From the NCBI GenBank assembly GCA_002869925.2, contig NEWT02000029.1, forward strand, positions 143,070 to 207,069: a stretch of 64,000 nucleotides of DNA, read 5' to 3'. The position numbers were made by a program, and so were the translations under genes. The DNA comes from Nitrospira sp. CG24A. GTDB lineage: Bacteria > Nitrospirota > Nitrospiria > Nitrospirales > Nitrospiraceae. This document shows, in pieces, positions 10,417 through 20,233 of this stretch (positions are counted from its first letter, which is position 1; the number at the start of each line of letters is the position of its first letter). A model generated the notes under the pieces. It was not told the DNA's origin. It did not search any database and worked only from the letters and a program-made list of their open reading frames with translations.

Positions 10417-11259
10417 TTATGCCGCTTCATCGGTCCATTCGATGCAGGCGATTTCCGGTGTACAATTCCATCGCAGGGGAAGAAACGACCACCCGAGCCC
10501 GCGATTGATATAGAGCCGGCGACCAGGTTTTCCGTGATGACCATCGACTCGGCCGTTACAGCCGGGCGGGAGCCAGAATGTCGGCACGCCTGGGATGCGC
10601 CACTGGCCACCGTGGCTATGTCCACAGAGGATGAGATCGACGGCGTGGTGGTCTTCCAATTGATCGAGGATGTTCGGCGCGTGGGCGAGCAAGAGGGTGT
10701 AGCGGTTTTGTGCGCGCGGCGGCAAGCAGTGCAAATCGGCTCGGTGGAGCGAGGGATCGTCGACGCCGACAATAGCGATCTCGCCGGTGCTCGTGGAAAT
10801 GAACGTGGCCTGATTGATCAAGAGAGTGATTTTGTGGCGATCGGCGAGTTCGCAATACTGATCAATCGGGACCCCACTGTAGTGATCGTGGTTACCCAAC
10901 GTGACGAAGACTGGCGCCACTTGGCGTAAGCCTGAGAGAAATCGAAAGACATGCGGCAGCCCTTCCGGTACGTTGAGCAGGTCGCCGGTGACGAAGATCC
11001 AGTCCGGCTGGAAGTCTCCGACTGTGGCGACGATGGAATCGTGCCGTGGTTGATAGCGGTCGAGATGGAGGTCGCTCAGATGAACAGCCCGCCGGCCGGC
11101 CAAAGGGCTGTACGCATAGGTGAGTCGAGAGATTTCGTGTCTGGAGAGTCCGACTTCCATGCGGGGAACGAAACTGAAGATTCGATAGACGGGTTCGCCC
11201 AGGCAATGTCCGATGAACGAACGGGCGCGATCGGGCCAGGACGTTGTGCGTCGTGTCAT
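10417..11259 (-). CDS. Metallophosphoesterase
   Basis: HLSDLHLD, VTGDLLN, LGNHDHY, LCGHSHGGQ motifs. Confidence 0.93.
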   Translation of the reverse strand: MTRRTTSWPDRARSFIGHCLGEPVYRIFSFVPRMEVGLSRHEISRLTYAYSPLAGRRAVHLSDLHLDRYQPRHDSIVATVGDFQPDWIFVTGDLLNVPEGLPHVFRFLSGLRQVAPVFVTLGNHDHYSGVPIDQYCELADRHKITLLINQATFISTSTGEIAIVGVDDPSLHRADLHCLPPRAQNRYTLLLAHAPNILDQLEDHHAVDLILCGHSHGGQWRIPGVPTFWLPPGCNGRVDGHHGKPGRRLYINRGLGWSFLPLRWNCTPEIACIEWTDEAA

Positions 11260-11897
11260 CCCATCACCCGATCCAGCTCGACACGATCGGAGGGGGTGAC
11301 GCGATAGCCTCGCTCATACAGATCGCTCATGCCTTGCATCAAGGCGTCCATGTTGCGGCTGCGATACCAGCTATCGAACCGCTCCATGAGTGCGGTAACC
11401 TGTTTCGGGGTCGGGTCCTCGTCTTGGTTCGAGAGGGTGAGGGAGCGGAGCAAGTCTTGAAGTTCGACGGGGCTGTAGATCGCATCGTCATTTCGATCGG
11501 CAACCAGGGCGAATTGATAGAAGGTCAGACTCACTGAGAGCAACGCCTGGGTCTTGGCAAGATCATCTCGCGCATCGTTCATTCCCCTTGGATAGTGGCG
11601 AAGGCAATCCTCTTCGAGCTGGGACGACGCGGTGGGGCTCCAGCCGATTCCCTGAACGGTCGGGGGAGGGGTCTTTCCTGATTGATAAAACCATGAGACG
11701 CAGGTGTTCGCTTGCGCGAAGGCCTGCTTGTCTTTGTGGATTTGCCGGTTGATGTGCTGAGTGAATTGTTGAAAGATTGCGGTATCACTTCCCAGCGAGT
11801 CCCCTGGAAATAGCGTGCAAATGAGCATGGTGAAGGACAGGCCTGCCGCGAATAGGCGGGCCTTAGGCCATTGGACCATCACTGGATGGAGTAACAT
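11256..11897 (-). CDS. Hypothetical exported protein with EF-hand-like segment (DRNDDAIYSPVELQDLL)
   Basis: ATGA overlap with the downstream metallophosphoesterase; signal peptide-like N-terminus. Confidence 0.65.
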   Translation of the reverse strand: MLLHPVMVQWPKARLFAAGLSFTMLICTLFPGDSLGSDTAIFQQFTQHINRQIHKDKQAFAQANTCVSWFYQSGKTPPPTVQGIGWSPTASSQLEEDCLRHYPRGMNDARDDLAKTQALLSVSLTFYQFALVADRNDDAIYSPVELQDLLRSLTLSNQDEDPTPKQVTALMERFDSWYRSRNMDALMQGMSDLYERGYRVTPSDRVELDRVMG

Positions 11898-11991
11898 GGG
11901 AAAAGTATACCATGCGAGTTGTGTCATCCCTATTGAGATCGATTGAGCGGCGAGGCGATCGCGTGCGGATGAGGAAGGGGCCTGTTGCACT

Positions 11992-13017
11992 ATGACCATG
12001 CCTTTTTTGACAGCCACCGTGCCGGGCATCGGCGGACAAATGCGGGCTCTTCCGGAAGATTTCCAGGTCGAGGAACATCCGCTGTATCTTCCTTGTGGAG
12101 AGGGTGAGCATCTCTACATCAAAATCAGAAAGCGCCTGCTTTCGACTCCTGATCTCGTCCTGCGTCTCTCTTCAGTCTTGGGGGTGAAAGCGCAAGCGAT
12201 TGGTGTGGCAGGCCTCAAAGATGCCCGGGCCGTGACCACGCAGATGGTCTCGCTTCTCGGCGTCACGCCTGACAAACTGGATCGATTGAACGTGGACGAG
12301 CAGCTCTTGTCCGTGGAGGTGCTGGGGCGGCATCGCAATCGCTTGCGTCCGGGGCATCATGCGGGTAATCACTTTCGGCTGGTCATTCGGGATGTCGCTA
12401 CTCACGCCCGGGAGACAGTGCCCCAGGTCACAGATTTGTTGGTGCGACGAGGCGTGCCGAATTATTTCGGCCCACAACGGCAAGGACGGAGCGGACAGAA
12501 CTACCAGACTGGAGCCGAACTCTTGGTGGATCCTGCACGCCGAAACAGGCTGAGCCGATCCAAGCGCATGTGGTATCTCAACGCCTATCAGTCGCATTTC
12601 TTTAATGACATATTGGCCAGGCGACTCGATCGACTCGATCGTATCCTGGTTGGAGACTGGGCGATGAAAATGGAGAATGGCGCGTGTTTTCTGGTCGAGG
12701 ATGCCGTGAAGGAACAGCCACGGGCTGATCGGTTCGAAATCAGCCCCACCGGCATTCTGTTCGGGTCGCGCGCCTCATGGGCAGGCGGCGAACCGGGAGA
12801 GATCGAACGAGCCGTAGTCTCTGAGAGTGGGGCCACGCCGGAGGGCCTCACCGAAGCCGCGAAGGCCTGCGGGTTTCGCGGCGAACGGCGCTCACTCCGA
12901 ATTCCCCTCAGAGATCTAGAATGGGCAGTGGAGGGCACAGTAGTCACGCTCTCCTTTTCACTTCCTCCCGGGGCGTATGCGACGAGTGTACTACGCGAAC
13001 TCATGAAGACCGAGTAG
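11992..13017 (+). CDS. truD: tRNA pseudouridine(13) synthase TruD
   Basis: RALPEDFQVEEHPLY, GVAGLKDARAVTTQMVSL, GVPNYFGPQRQGRSGQN motifs. Confidence 0.95.
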   Translation: MTMPFLTATVPGIGGQMRALPEDFQVEEHPLYLPCGEGEHLYIKIRKRLLSTPDLVLRLSSVLGVKAQAIGVAGLKDARAVTTQMVSLLGVTPDKLDRLNVDEQLLSVEVLGRHRNRLRPGHHAGNHFRLVIRDVATHARETVPQVTDLLVRRGVPNYFGPQRQGRSGQNYQTGAELLVDPARRNRLSRSKRMWYLNAYQSHFFNDILARRLDRLDRILVGDWAMKMENGACFLVEDAVKEQPRADRFEISPTGILFGSRASWAGGEPGEIERAVVSESGATPEGLTEAAKACGFRGERRSLRIPLRDLEWAVEGTVVTLSFSLPPGAYATSVLRELMKTE

Positions 13018-13252
13018 CAGGCTGCTGAAAATGCCCGTTAGCTTCGTTCTCGGGTCGCAACCATCCTCAACGTACCCAGAGGGTACGCTTCCGGTGCTTG
13101 CTCGCCTGCGGCCTCGCTACCGGAGCATTTTGAACAGCCTGCATAGCTTCGTTCTCGGGTCGAAGAAATTCTCAACGTAGCCGAGAGGCTACGCCTCCGG
13201 TTTCTTCTCGCCTGCGGCCTTGTTGGACGCCATTTTGAGCAGCTTGTACCTT
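13016..13252. repeat. Two tandem family-1 palindromic repeats
   Basis: GGCTGCTGAAAATGCCCGTTAGCTTCGTTCTCGG...TACCCAGAGGGTACGC...ATTTTGAACAGCCTGC, then a second copy with GTAGCCGAGAGGCTAC. Confidence 0.85.
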
Positions 13253-13361
13253 GTACATGGTTGAGCGCTCTGCGAGTTTTTCGCGCAGGAGATCGGCAGC
13301 GATTAAATTGGGTGGTAGAATCTGTGCGGAGCCTATCCATATAAGAGTGGGGGTCTGACCT

Positions 13362-14606
13362 ATGATGCATGACCAAGAAACCGTCATCCTGCAAGGCCAC
13401 ATCATCGATTCGTTGATCCTGGCGAAGGTCCTGGACCGGATTTTGATGATGGGCGGTACATTCGACATTCAAGATATGCAGATCGGGAAAACCCGCGAAG
13501 AGCCATCGTGTGCGAGAATCGTTGTGCGGGCCTCATCTGCACAACTGCTGAGCGAGATCCTCCATGCCATTCAGCCCCACGGGGCATCGGTCGAGAGTGA
13601 GCGGGATTGCCGGCTGGCGCCGGCGCCGGCAGACGGTATCTTTCCCGAGGAATTTTATGCGACGACCCATTTGCCTACCCAGGTGCGAATACGTGACCAG
13701 TGGGTGGAGGTAGAAGGGATCGAGATGGATTTAGGGATTCTCGTGGATCCGGTTGGTTTGATTGCGAGGACTGTTCCGATGGGAGAGGTGAAACGGGGAG
13801 AGCAGATCGTGATTGGCCGTGAGGGCGTGCGGGTTATTCCGCTCCAACGGCCACGTGACCGCGATGTGTTCAGCTTTATGGAATCTCAAGTCTCGTCCGA
13901 GCGTCCCCATGGGCGTGTTATCAGCGACATTGCCAAGCGCCTGGTGCAGTTGCGCGTAGGATTTCGGGAAGGGAAAGTTGGCAGCAAAGTGCTGCTGGCG
14001 GGTGGCCCGGCAATTGTTCACGCAGGGGGGCGCGAGGCGCTGGCATGGCTCATCGATGAAGCATTCATCCACGTCTTGTTTTGCGGGAATGCGCTGCCGG
14101 CGCACGATATGGAAGTCGATCTCTACGGCACGTCCCTCGGCTATGGGCATGCAGCAGGCCGTGCCGTGCCGCATGGGCATGAACATCATCTGCGAACCAT
14201 AAATAGGATCAGGGCCATCGGCAGCATCGAAGCAGCGGTCAAGTCGGGAGTCGTCAAGACCGGAATTATGGCGGCCTGCGTCAGGCGGGGAGTCCATGTC
14301 GTGATGGCCGGCACGATTCGCGATGACGGCCCGTTGCCCGGTGTGATCACAGATTCGCTGGAAGCCCAGGCAGCCATGCGTGCGGCAATCCCCGGTATCG
14401 GAATGGCTTTGCTCGTCGCCTCGACGCTGCATGCGGTGGCGACGGGCAATTTGTTGCCGGCTACGATTCCATCCGTCTGCGTCGATGTGAATCCGGCCGT
14501 CCCGACAAAACTCGCGGATCGAGGTAGTTTTCAGGCTGTCGGGTTAGTCATGGACGCCGCATCGTTTCTCAGCGAACTGGCTCGTGAGTTAGGATGGAGA
14601 TCATGA
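13362..14606 (+). CDS. TIGR00300-type ornithine cyclodeaminase family protein (LOR/SDH-like)
   Basis: EEFYATTHLPTQVRIRDQWVEVEGIEMDLGILVDP...GVHVVMAGTIRDDGPLPGVITD; adjacent to an arginine dihydrolase-like gene. Confidence 0.85.
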   Translation: MMHDQETVILQGHIIDSLILAKVLDRILMMGGTFDIQDMQIGKTREEPSCARIVVRASSAQLLSEILHAIQPHGASVESERDCRLAPAPADGIFPEEFYATTHLPTQVRIRDQWVEVEGIEMDLGILVDPVGLIARTVPMGEVKRGEQIVIGREGVRVIPLQRPRDRDVFSFMESQVSSERPHGRVISDIAKRLVQLRVGFREGKVGSKVLLAGGPAIVHAGGREALAWLIDEAFIHVLFCGNALPAHDMEVDLYGTSLGYGHAAGRAVPHGHEHHLRTINRIRAIGSIEAAVKSGVVKTGIMAACVRRGVHVVMAGTIRDDGPLPGVITDSLEAQAAMRAAIPGIGMALLVASTLHAVATGNLLPATIPSVCVDVNPAVPTKLADRGSFQAVGLVMDAASFLSELARELGWRS

Positions 14607-15403
14607 GTCGCTTGCTGGTTTGCCCGCCGGACTATTTCAGTATCGAATACGAGATTAATCCCTGGATGCGCCGTTCGAATGCTGTCGATTCAGATCGAGC
14701 CGTCCGCCAGTGGCATCATCTCATGCAGGTGCTTGAACAGGACGTGGGGGCGGTTCTGGAACGGATGAAGCCGGTGCCGGGACTGCCTGACCTGGTATTT
14801 ACGGCGAATGCCGGCATTGTCGTCGGACGTAAGGCTGTGCCAAGTCGATTTCGTTATGCGGAACGGCGGAAGGAAGAGGTGTATTTTGAAGAATGGTTTC
14901 GTGGGCAGGGGTACGAAGTCGTCACGCTGGATCCTGGTAGCTTCTTCGAGGGAGCCGGGGATCTCTTAGGGTTTTCCGACACCTGGTTCGGTGGTTATCG
15001 GCAGCGATCGGATATCCGTGTGTTTCCGACGCTCAGCGACTGGTTCCATCGAGAGATCATTCCACTGGAACTGGTCGATAGTCGGTTCTACCATCTCGAC
15101 ACATGCTTGTGTCCACTGAGCGGGGGGGAACTCCTGTATTTTCCTCCCGCTTTCGACCACTACGGGCAAGCGGCTCTTGCCGAACGGATCGCCCCCTCCA
15201 GACGTCTCGTCGCGCCGGAATCGGAGGCGCTCAGGTTTGCCTGCAATGCCGTCTGTGTCGGGAAACATGTTGTGCTGCCCGAAGGCTGTCCGGAAACAGA
15301 ATCCCTCTTGACCGCTCGCGGCTATCTTCCTCACCCGGTCCCGCTCGATGAATTTATGAAGTCGGGCGGCTCGGCGAAGTGTCTGACGCTGGCCCTCGAC
15401 TGA
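14603..15403 (+). CDS. Arginine dihydrolase (ArgZ)-like amidinotransferase-superfamily protein
   Basis: LVCPPDYFSIEYEINPWM, FTANAGIV, FEGAGDLL, YHLDTCLCPL, C-terminal GGSAKCLTL. Confidence 0.85.
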   Translation: MSRLLVCPPDYFSIEYEINPWMRRSNAVDSDRAVRQWHHLMQVLEQDVGAVLERMKPVPGLPDLVFTANAGIVVGRKAVPSRFRYAERRKEEVYFEEWFRGQGYEVVTLDPGSFFEGAGDLLGFSDTWFGGYRQRSDIRVFPTLSDWFHREIIPLELVDSRFYHLDTCLCPLSGGELLYFPPAFDHYGQAALAERIAPSRRLVAPESEALRFACNAVCVGKHVVLPEGCPETESLLTARGYLPHPVPLDEFMKSGGSAKCLTLALD

Positions 15404-15410
15404 TCCTCAC

Positions 15411-15532
15411 GGCTGCTGAAAATGCCCGCTCACTTCGTTCTCGGCTCGTGAAAATCCTCAACGTACCCCTGAGGGTACGCCTCCGGTGTTCACTCGCCTG
15501 CGGCCTTGTGATCGGGACATTTTGAGCAGCCT
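15411..15532. repeat. Family-1 palindromic repeat
   Basis: GGCTGCTGAAAATGCCCGC...GTACCCCTGAGGGTACGC...CATTTTGAGCAGCC. Confidence 0.85.
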
Positions 15533-15606
15533 AATAGTTCGTTAGGCATAATCAGGACAAAGAGGGAGGTCCCGTTTATCGATTCAGGGATTTTTCAGCG
15601 TCCTGC

Positions 15607-15978
15607 TCAGGGTTTTTGCCGGAAGAGGAACGAGCTATACAGCCCGGCAATGGCGATAGTGACGAGTTCGATCGTTAGTAGCAGTCGGCTCACGATGGCT
15701 TCGGGTGTCGGTGGGTTCAAGATAAAATGCAGGCCGAGGAATTCGGGAGCCTGTGACGGCGGGGTTTCCCAGGGTGGAAAGAGAAGTGCGAGGGATAGTA
15801 GTCCCACCATGATGTACAGGATTTCGATGTTGAGCTGCCCCGGTCCAGATGTCTTGGGTGGGGGAGGTGGTGGTGGTGGGGAAGTGTCGACGTGGTCTGC
15901 ATGAAGCCGCTGGCCGCACTGCGAGCAGTAGCGGCTAATCTCCGGGAGTTCGCGTCGACAGGATGGGCAAATTTTCAT
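15607..15978 (-). CDS. Zinc-ribbon domain membrane protein
   Basis: MKICPSCRRELPEISRYCSQCGQRL, polyproline tract, TM helices. Confidence 0.8.
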   Translation of the reverse strand: MKICPSCRRELPEISRYCSQCGQRLHADHVDTSPPPPPPPPKTSGPGQLNIEILYIMVGLLSLALLFPPWETPPSQAPEFLGLHFILNPPTPEAIVSRLLLTIELVTIAIAGLYSSFLFRQKP

Positions 15979-15999
15979 AGGCGATTCCGAGCACAGGAG

Positions 16000-16188
16000 C
16001 CTGTTCGACATCGACCGTTCTACTGCGGCGAACGATCTGCGACCATCTGCGTCGTGCTCGGCCAGAAAAAATCCTCAACGTATTCGAGTGAATACGCCTC
16101 CAGTATTTTCAGGCCTGCGGCCTCGCATCTGGCCACACCTCCTTCGCCTCGTTACGAAGGCAATGTCGGACAGGCTCCTAGGCTACAC
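16000..16188. repeat. Divergent family-1-like palindromic repeat
   Basis: AGGAGCCTGTTCGACATCGA...CCTCAACGTATTCGAGTGAATACGCCTCCAG...AATGTCGGACAGGCTCCT. Confidence 0.7.
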
Positions 16189-16230
16189 GTAACCGTATTG
16201 GTTTGCTAGATGGGCCAGGGAGATGAATGA

Positions 16231-16935
16231 TCAGAAGCTGTAGCTGATGCCGAGGTTTACCGTAAGCGCGCTGTAGGTCGCACGAAATCCAAAAGGGTCT
16301 GCCGCGTCGTTGTCATCATTCGAGGTGTAGCCTAACCGTGCGCGGTGATACTGCATCTCACCTACCAGAGCCCAACTACGGGTGATGTAATAGCGGGCGC
16401 CCAATTCGGCATTCAGCCCGATAGCGGTGGCTGACTGTCCATCAGGAGCCTCAGAGCCTTTCAGCCTAGCAAAGTACAACGCCGGACCGACCCCGACATA
16501 GGGTTGAAGGCGATGGCCAGGGTAGCGAAACATTAATGTGGCCACGTCCCAAATGATCATGCGATGGCTGAGACCGGATAAGCCATTAAAAGTTGCAAAA
16601 CCTCCGGGTCCCGAGAGTGTCAGCGAGCCTTCTTTCACGTGAGGATTCGCAAAGGATAGCCCTGTTTCGATTCCTACCCAGGGTGCCTTCGTAAAGTAGT
16701 GTCCAAGTTTAGCCCCCAGCATGAGCGAGTTTTTCAACGGTTGGTCGGAGAGGTCAAGGTCGCCGATTCCGTGTTGTGTCACCTCACCACTACTGAGGGA
16801 TTGCGGGAAGGTCATTCCGAACTGCCCAGCCACGTAGGTTTCTGCATAGGACTGAGGTGCGTAGAGCACAATCGAGGCCAGCAGAGCCAGTAGACTCTTG
16901 ATCCCGAATCGCCTTGCCGGTTGGATAGTGTTCAT
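16231..16935 (-). CDS. Outer membrane beta-barrel protein
   Basis: Signal peptide, YVAGQFGMTFPQ..., WVGIETGLSF, LQPYVGVGPALYFARL, C-terminal LGISYSF. Confidence 0.88.
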   Translation of the reverse strand: MNTIQPARRFGIKSLLALLASIVLYAPQSYAETYVAGQFGMTFPQSLSSGEVTQHGIGDLDLSDQPLKNSLMLGAKLGHYFTKAPWVGIETGLSFANPHVKEGSLTLSGPGGFATFNGLSGLSHRMIIWDVATLMFRYPGHRLQPYVGVGPALYFARLKGSEAPDGQSATAIGLNAELGARYYITRSWALVGEMQYHRARLGYTSNDDNDAADPFGFRATYSALTVNLGISYSF

Positions 16936-17022
16936 AGCCGTCTCCCTTGCGTGAAACTGTCACGAGGCTGCACTTCATACTAATCATCCGGTGCGTCCGG
17001 GCGAAGGAAATTGTGAAATCTA

Positions 17023-17298
17023 GCAGGCCGTTGAAAAATCCCGCCAGCAGGGGAGGGATGCCCCAGTGAGCCCTCTGTGCTCGCGCAACGCGCACGATCA
17101 GAATGTGCTCGTTCGACGCGCGCAATCGAGGATCGACCAGGCTACCCTTGAAAAGGTACTGGGGGAATTGAAAGAACGCGCGCAGTGGGGGACTCATCCG
17201 GGCCATCCTGGGCAACATATACCAGCAAGCTTGGGAGGATCATCTTTAGTCGTTCGCTGCGGCCTTGCTGGACGGAATCTTTGAATAACCTGCAGGCG
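17023..17298. repeat. Composite repeat: family-1 arms enclosing family-2 palindromes
   Basis: Outer GGCCGTTGAAAAATCCCGCCAGCAG ... CTGCGGCCTTGCTGGACGGAATCTTTGAATAACCTGC; inner GTGCTCGCGCAACGCGCACGATCAGAATGTGCTCGTTCGACGCGCGC. Confidence 0.8.
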
Positions 17299-17523
17299 TT
17301 GATGGAACCGTGCATGACTTCCTTCATCTCTATGTTTTTTCTTGCAAGAAGGGTTTTCAACATCCTGTTAGCGTCAAGGGGAACAGGGTGATGGAGCCGG
17401 ATTGGCGTGATATATATCGGGGATTGTGCCTCATTCATTGACAGGTGAAAGCACTGCTTCCTATAATCTGCGAGACGTACCAATCCAGATCATATATCCC
17501 TTCCGCACACACACGTTTCATTC

Positions 17524-18543
17524 ATGCCACCCATCCATCGCATAGGAGTCATCGGAGCCGGTGCGTGGGGCACAGCTCTGGCGAAACATCTCGCGGAGAA
17601 AGGTCTCAGAACTCTGCTCTGGGCCTATGAACGAGAGGTGGTGGATGCCATTAACGGGAAACACGAGAATCCGGTCTTCCTGCCTGGTGTCTCGCTCCCT
17701 GCCTCGCTCGTGGCTACCGGGTCGTTGGTCGATATCACCCAACAGAGCGAGGGACTGCTCTTTGTGGTCCCGTCACATGTTGCACGTCCTGTGTTGCGTG
17801 AGCTGGTTCGATCTCTATCCACTCCACTCCCATTCGTCAGTGCGACGAAGGGGGTTGAAGAAGATACGTTGAATTTGATGACTCACGTCATGACCGACGT
17901 CCTTCCTCCGGCCATGCACCAGGGTCTTATGGTGTTGTCTGGCCCGAGCTTCGCCGCAGAAGTCTGCGCGGGGAAACCCGCGGTGGTCTGTTTAGCCGGA
18001 AAGAATGTGGAATTGGTCAAGACATTCCAAGCGGCGTTGATGACACCGTCCTTTCGGGTATATGCCGACAGCGATGTCTTGGGTGTTCAACTCGGCGGAG
18101 CACTCAAGAACGTGATGGCGCTTGCAGCCGGCGTGGTGGATGGATTGGGGCTCGGTCACAATGCGCGGGCGGCGTTGATCACGAGGGGATTAGCGGAGAT
18201 GGTGCGATTGGGTGTCGCGATGGGCGCGGATCCGCGAACGTTCTACGGACTATCCGGCGTCGGCGATTTGATGTTGACCTGCACGGGAGCGTTGAGCCGA
18301 AATCACACGGTCGGTGTTCGATTAGGGAAGGGTGAGCGGCTGGAGATGATCCTCGGCAGCATGCAGGCCGTGGCCGAAGGCGTGCGGACGGCGAAGGCGG
18401 CATTAGGACTTGCGCGACGCCATCGCGTCGACATGCCGATCGTGCAAGAGGTCAATGCGGTGTTGTTCGAGGAGAAATCGTGCCGCAAGGCAGTGACCGA
18501 TCTGATGGAGCGCGACGCCAAGCCGGAGAAAGGACAGTTATGA
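17524..18543 (+). CDS. gpsA: NAD(P)H-dependent glycerol-3-phosphate dehydrogenase
   Basis: GVIGAGAWGTALAKHLAEKG, SATKGVE, VLSGPSFAAEV, GGALKNVMALAAGVVDGLGLGHNARAALITRGL. Confidence 0.96.
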   Translation: MPPIHRIGVIGAGAWGTALAKHLAEKGLRTLLWAYEREVVDAINGKHENPVFLPGVSLPASLVATGSLVDITQQSEGLLFVVPSHVARPVLRELVRSLSTPLPFVSATKGVEEDTLNLMTHVMTDVLPPAMHQGLMVLSGPSFAAEVCAGKPAVVCLAGKNVELVKTFQAALMTPSFRVYADSDVLGVQLGGALKNVMALAAGVVDGLGLGHNARAALITRGLAEMVRLGVAMGADPRTFYGLSGVGDLMLTCTGALSRNHTVGVRLGKGERLEMILGSMQAVAEGVRTAKAALGLARRHRVDMPIVQEVNAVLFEEKSCRKAVTDLMERDAKPEKGQL

Positions 18544-19298
18544 ATCCTGAAGCGCTTGAGCGACTGTTGACGGAGGTGCAGAAGGGGGCCTTGCCCGTGA
18601 AGGCGGCGATTGGGCAGCTCCGCACCTTGCCCTATGAGAATCTTGGATTTGCGTCCGTCGATCACCATCGGTCATTACGGCAGGGGTTTCCCGAAGTCAT
18701 TTTCTGCGAGGGAAAGACGTTGGTCCAGATTCGCGCTATAGCGAAGGCATTGTTGAAACACCATCGTCCGTTGTTGGCGACGCGCGCGACTCGGCAAGTG
18801 GCCATGCTCATCAAGCGGCTTGACCGTCGAGCGGTCTATCATGACGAGGCGCGCATCGTGTCGATCCGTGACCCGAAGCGGCGGCTGCAAGGGCATATTT
18901 TAGTGATGACCGCCGGCACCTCGGACATTCCTGTCGCAGAAGAAGCGAGAGTGACGGCGGAGGTGATGGGGAGCCGGGTTGAGACGCTCTATGATGTGGG
19001 CGTGGCCGGCATTCATCGGTTGCTAGAACGACAGAATCGGCTGATGCAAGCCCGGGTGGTGGTGGTAGCGGCCGGGATGGACGGAGTCTTGCCGAGCGTG
19101 GTCGGTGGGCTGGTTCCCTGCCCGGTCGTGGCTGTGCCGACAAGCCGGGGCTACGGCGCAAGTTTCGGTGGACTCGCTGCCTTATTGACGATGCTGAATT
19201 CCTGCGCGGCGGGGGTTGGGGTGATGAATATCGACAACGGCTTCGGGGCCGGCTGTCTTGCGCATCGCATCAATGTGCTGGGGCAGGCTGAAATGTAA
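18540..19298 (+). CDS. larB: Nickel pincer cofactor biosynthesis protein LarB
   Basis: DHHRSLRQGFPEVIFCEGKT, VMTAGTSDIPVAEEA, GMDGVLPSVVGGLV, NIDNGFGAG; ATGA overlap with gpsA. Confidence 0.95.
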   Translation: MNPEALERLLTEVQKGALPVKAAIGQLRTLPYENLGFASVDHHRSLRQGFPEVIFCEGKTLVQIRAIAKALLKHHRPLLATRATRQVAMLIKRLDRRAVYHDEARIVSIRDPKRRLQGHILVMTAGTSDIPVAEEARVTAEVMGSRVETLYDVGVAGIHRLLERQNRLMQARVVVVAAGMDGVLPSVVGGLVPCPVVAVPTSRGYGASFGGLAALLTMLNSCAAGVGVMNIDNGFGAGCLAHRINVLGQAEM

Positions 19299-19376
19299 CA
19301 CGTGAAAAGTAAAAAGATAAGAGGTAAGTTTTTGGTGAGCACCTCTCACGTTTGACGGGTCACTTTTTACGGTTTG

Positions 19377-19928
19377 TTACTTCACTTCGATCATTCCCCG
19401 TTTCGGCCAGGAGACTATCTGCGTTCTGGGACCCTTCTCGCCGTTTGCCAGCAATTTGGCACGCACTTCGAACTGATAGGGGCCAGTTCCCGCCTGGATT
19501 TTCTTCTGGTCCAATCCGTCCCATGTCAGCAGAACAGAGACTTGCGGAGGGGTGGCACCGGAGGCCGAAGCCTGGTGCGGCTGCAGTGCAGTCCGCGTGG
19601 TCAGAAAACGGAGCGAGTTTTTCGACGGCGACGTGATGAATGAGGAGACTTCAAGCAGGGTGGCGCCGTCCAGTTCTTTGGGCAGCTGGACGACAGCAGA
19701 AAACTGCAATGAGCCGGATGCAATCAGATAAGGGTTGGGTGAAACATCCAGGTTGAGAATCTTCAGTTCCGGATCAGGGCGTGGAGCCCGTTGGGGTTTC
19801 GATTTTGCCAAAGCGTCAGCTGGGGCCGAGAGTGCCAGCGCGATGCAGAGGAGCATCCAGGCCATCCGACCAATCGAGGAACCGACCAGCGTTGAAGGGA
19901 GTGCGATTAAGGGCCGGAAGATTGTCAT
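19377..19928 (-). CDS. Hypothetical exported protein
   Basis: Signal-like N-terminus MAWMLLCIALALSAPADALA; 150+ codons open. Confidence 0.6.
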   Translation of the reverse strand: MTIFRPLIALPSTLVGSSIGRMAWMLLCIALALSAPADALAKSKPQRAPRPDPELKILNLDVSPNPYLIASGSLQFSAVVQLPKELDGATLLEVSSFITSPSKNSLRFLTTRTALQPHQASASGATPPQVSVLLTWDGLDQKKIQAGTGPYQFEVRAKLLANGEKGPRTQIVSWPKRGMIEVK

Positions 19929-20233
19929 AGGGGATTCGCGCGTCACGAGATTGTTGGTGCGAAAAATCAAGACGTAGGGTGAGTTCACTGGGGATAACAC
20001 AGCGTTGATAGGCTGTCAATGTATTCGACCAAAGATACATGAGCGTGGCTGATTCCCTGATGAAATTGATCAATCGTCAATGAATCAACAGGATCTGCTT
20101 CACGCGAAACACTCGTGCTCTGTGCGATCGCGACGAGCGATCATGAGCCTTCAGACCTTCTGGGCCGATTGCCGTTCGCAGGCCGCTTGGGTAAGATACG
20201 CGCGGTCAAAATTGAGCAGGGGAAAGGACGCAT

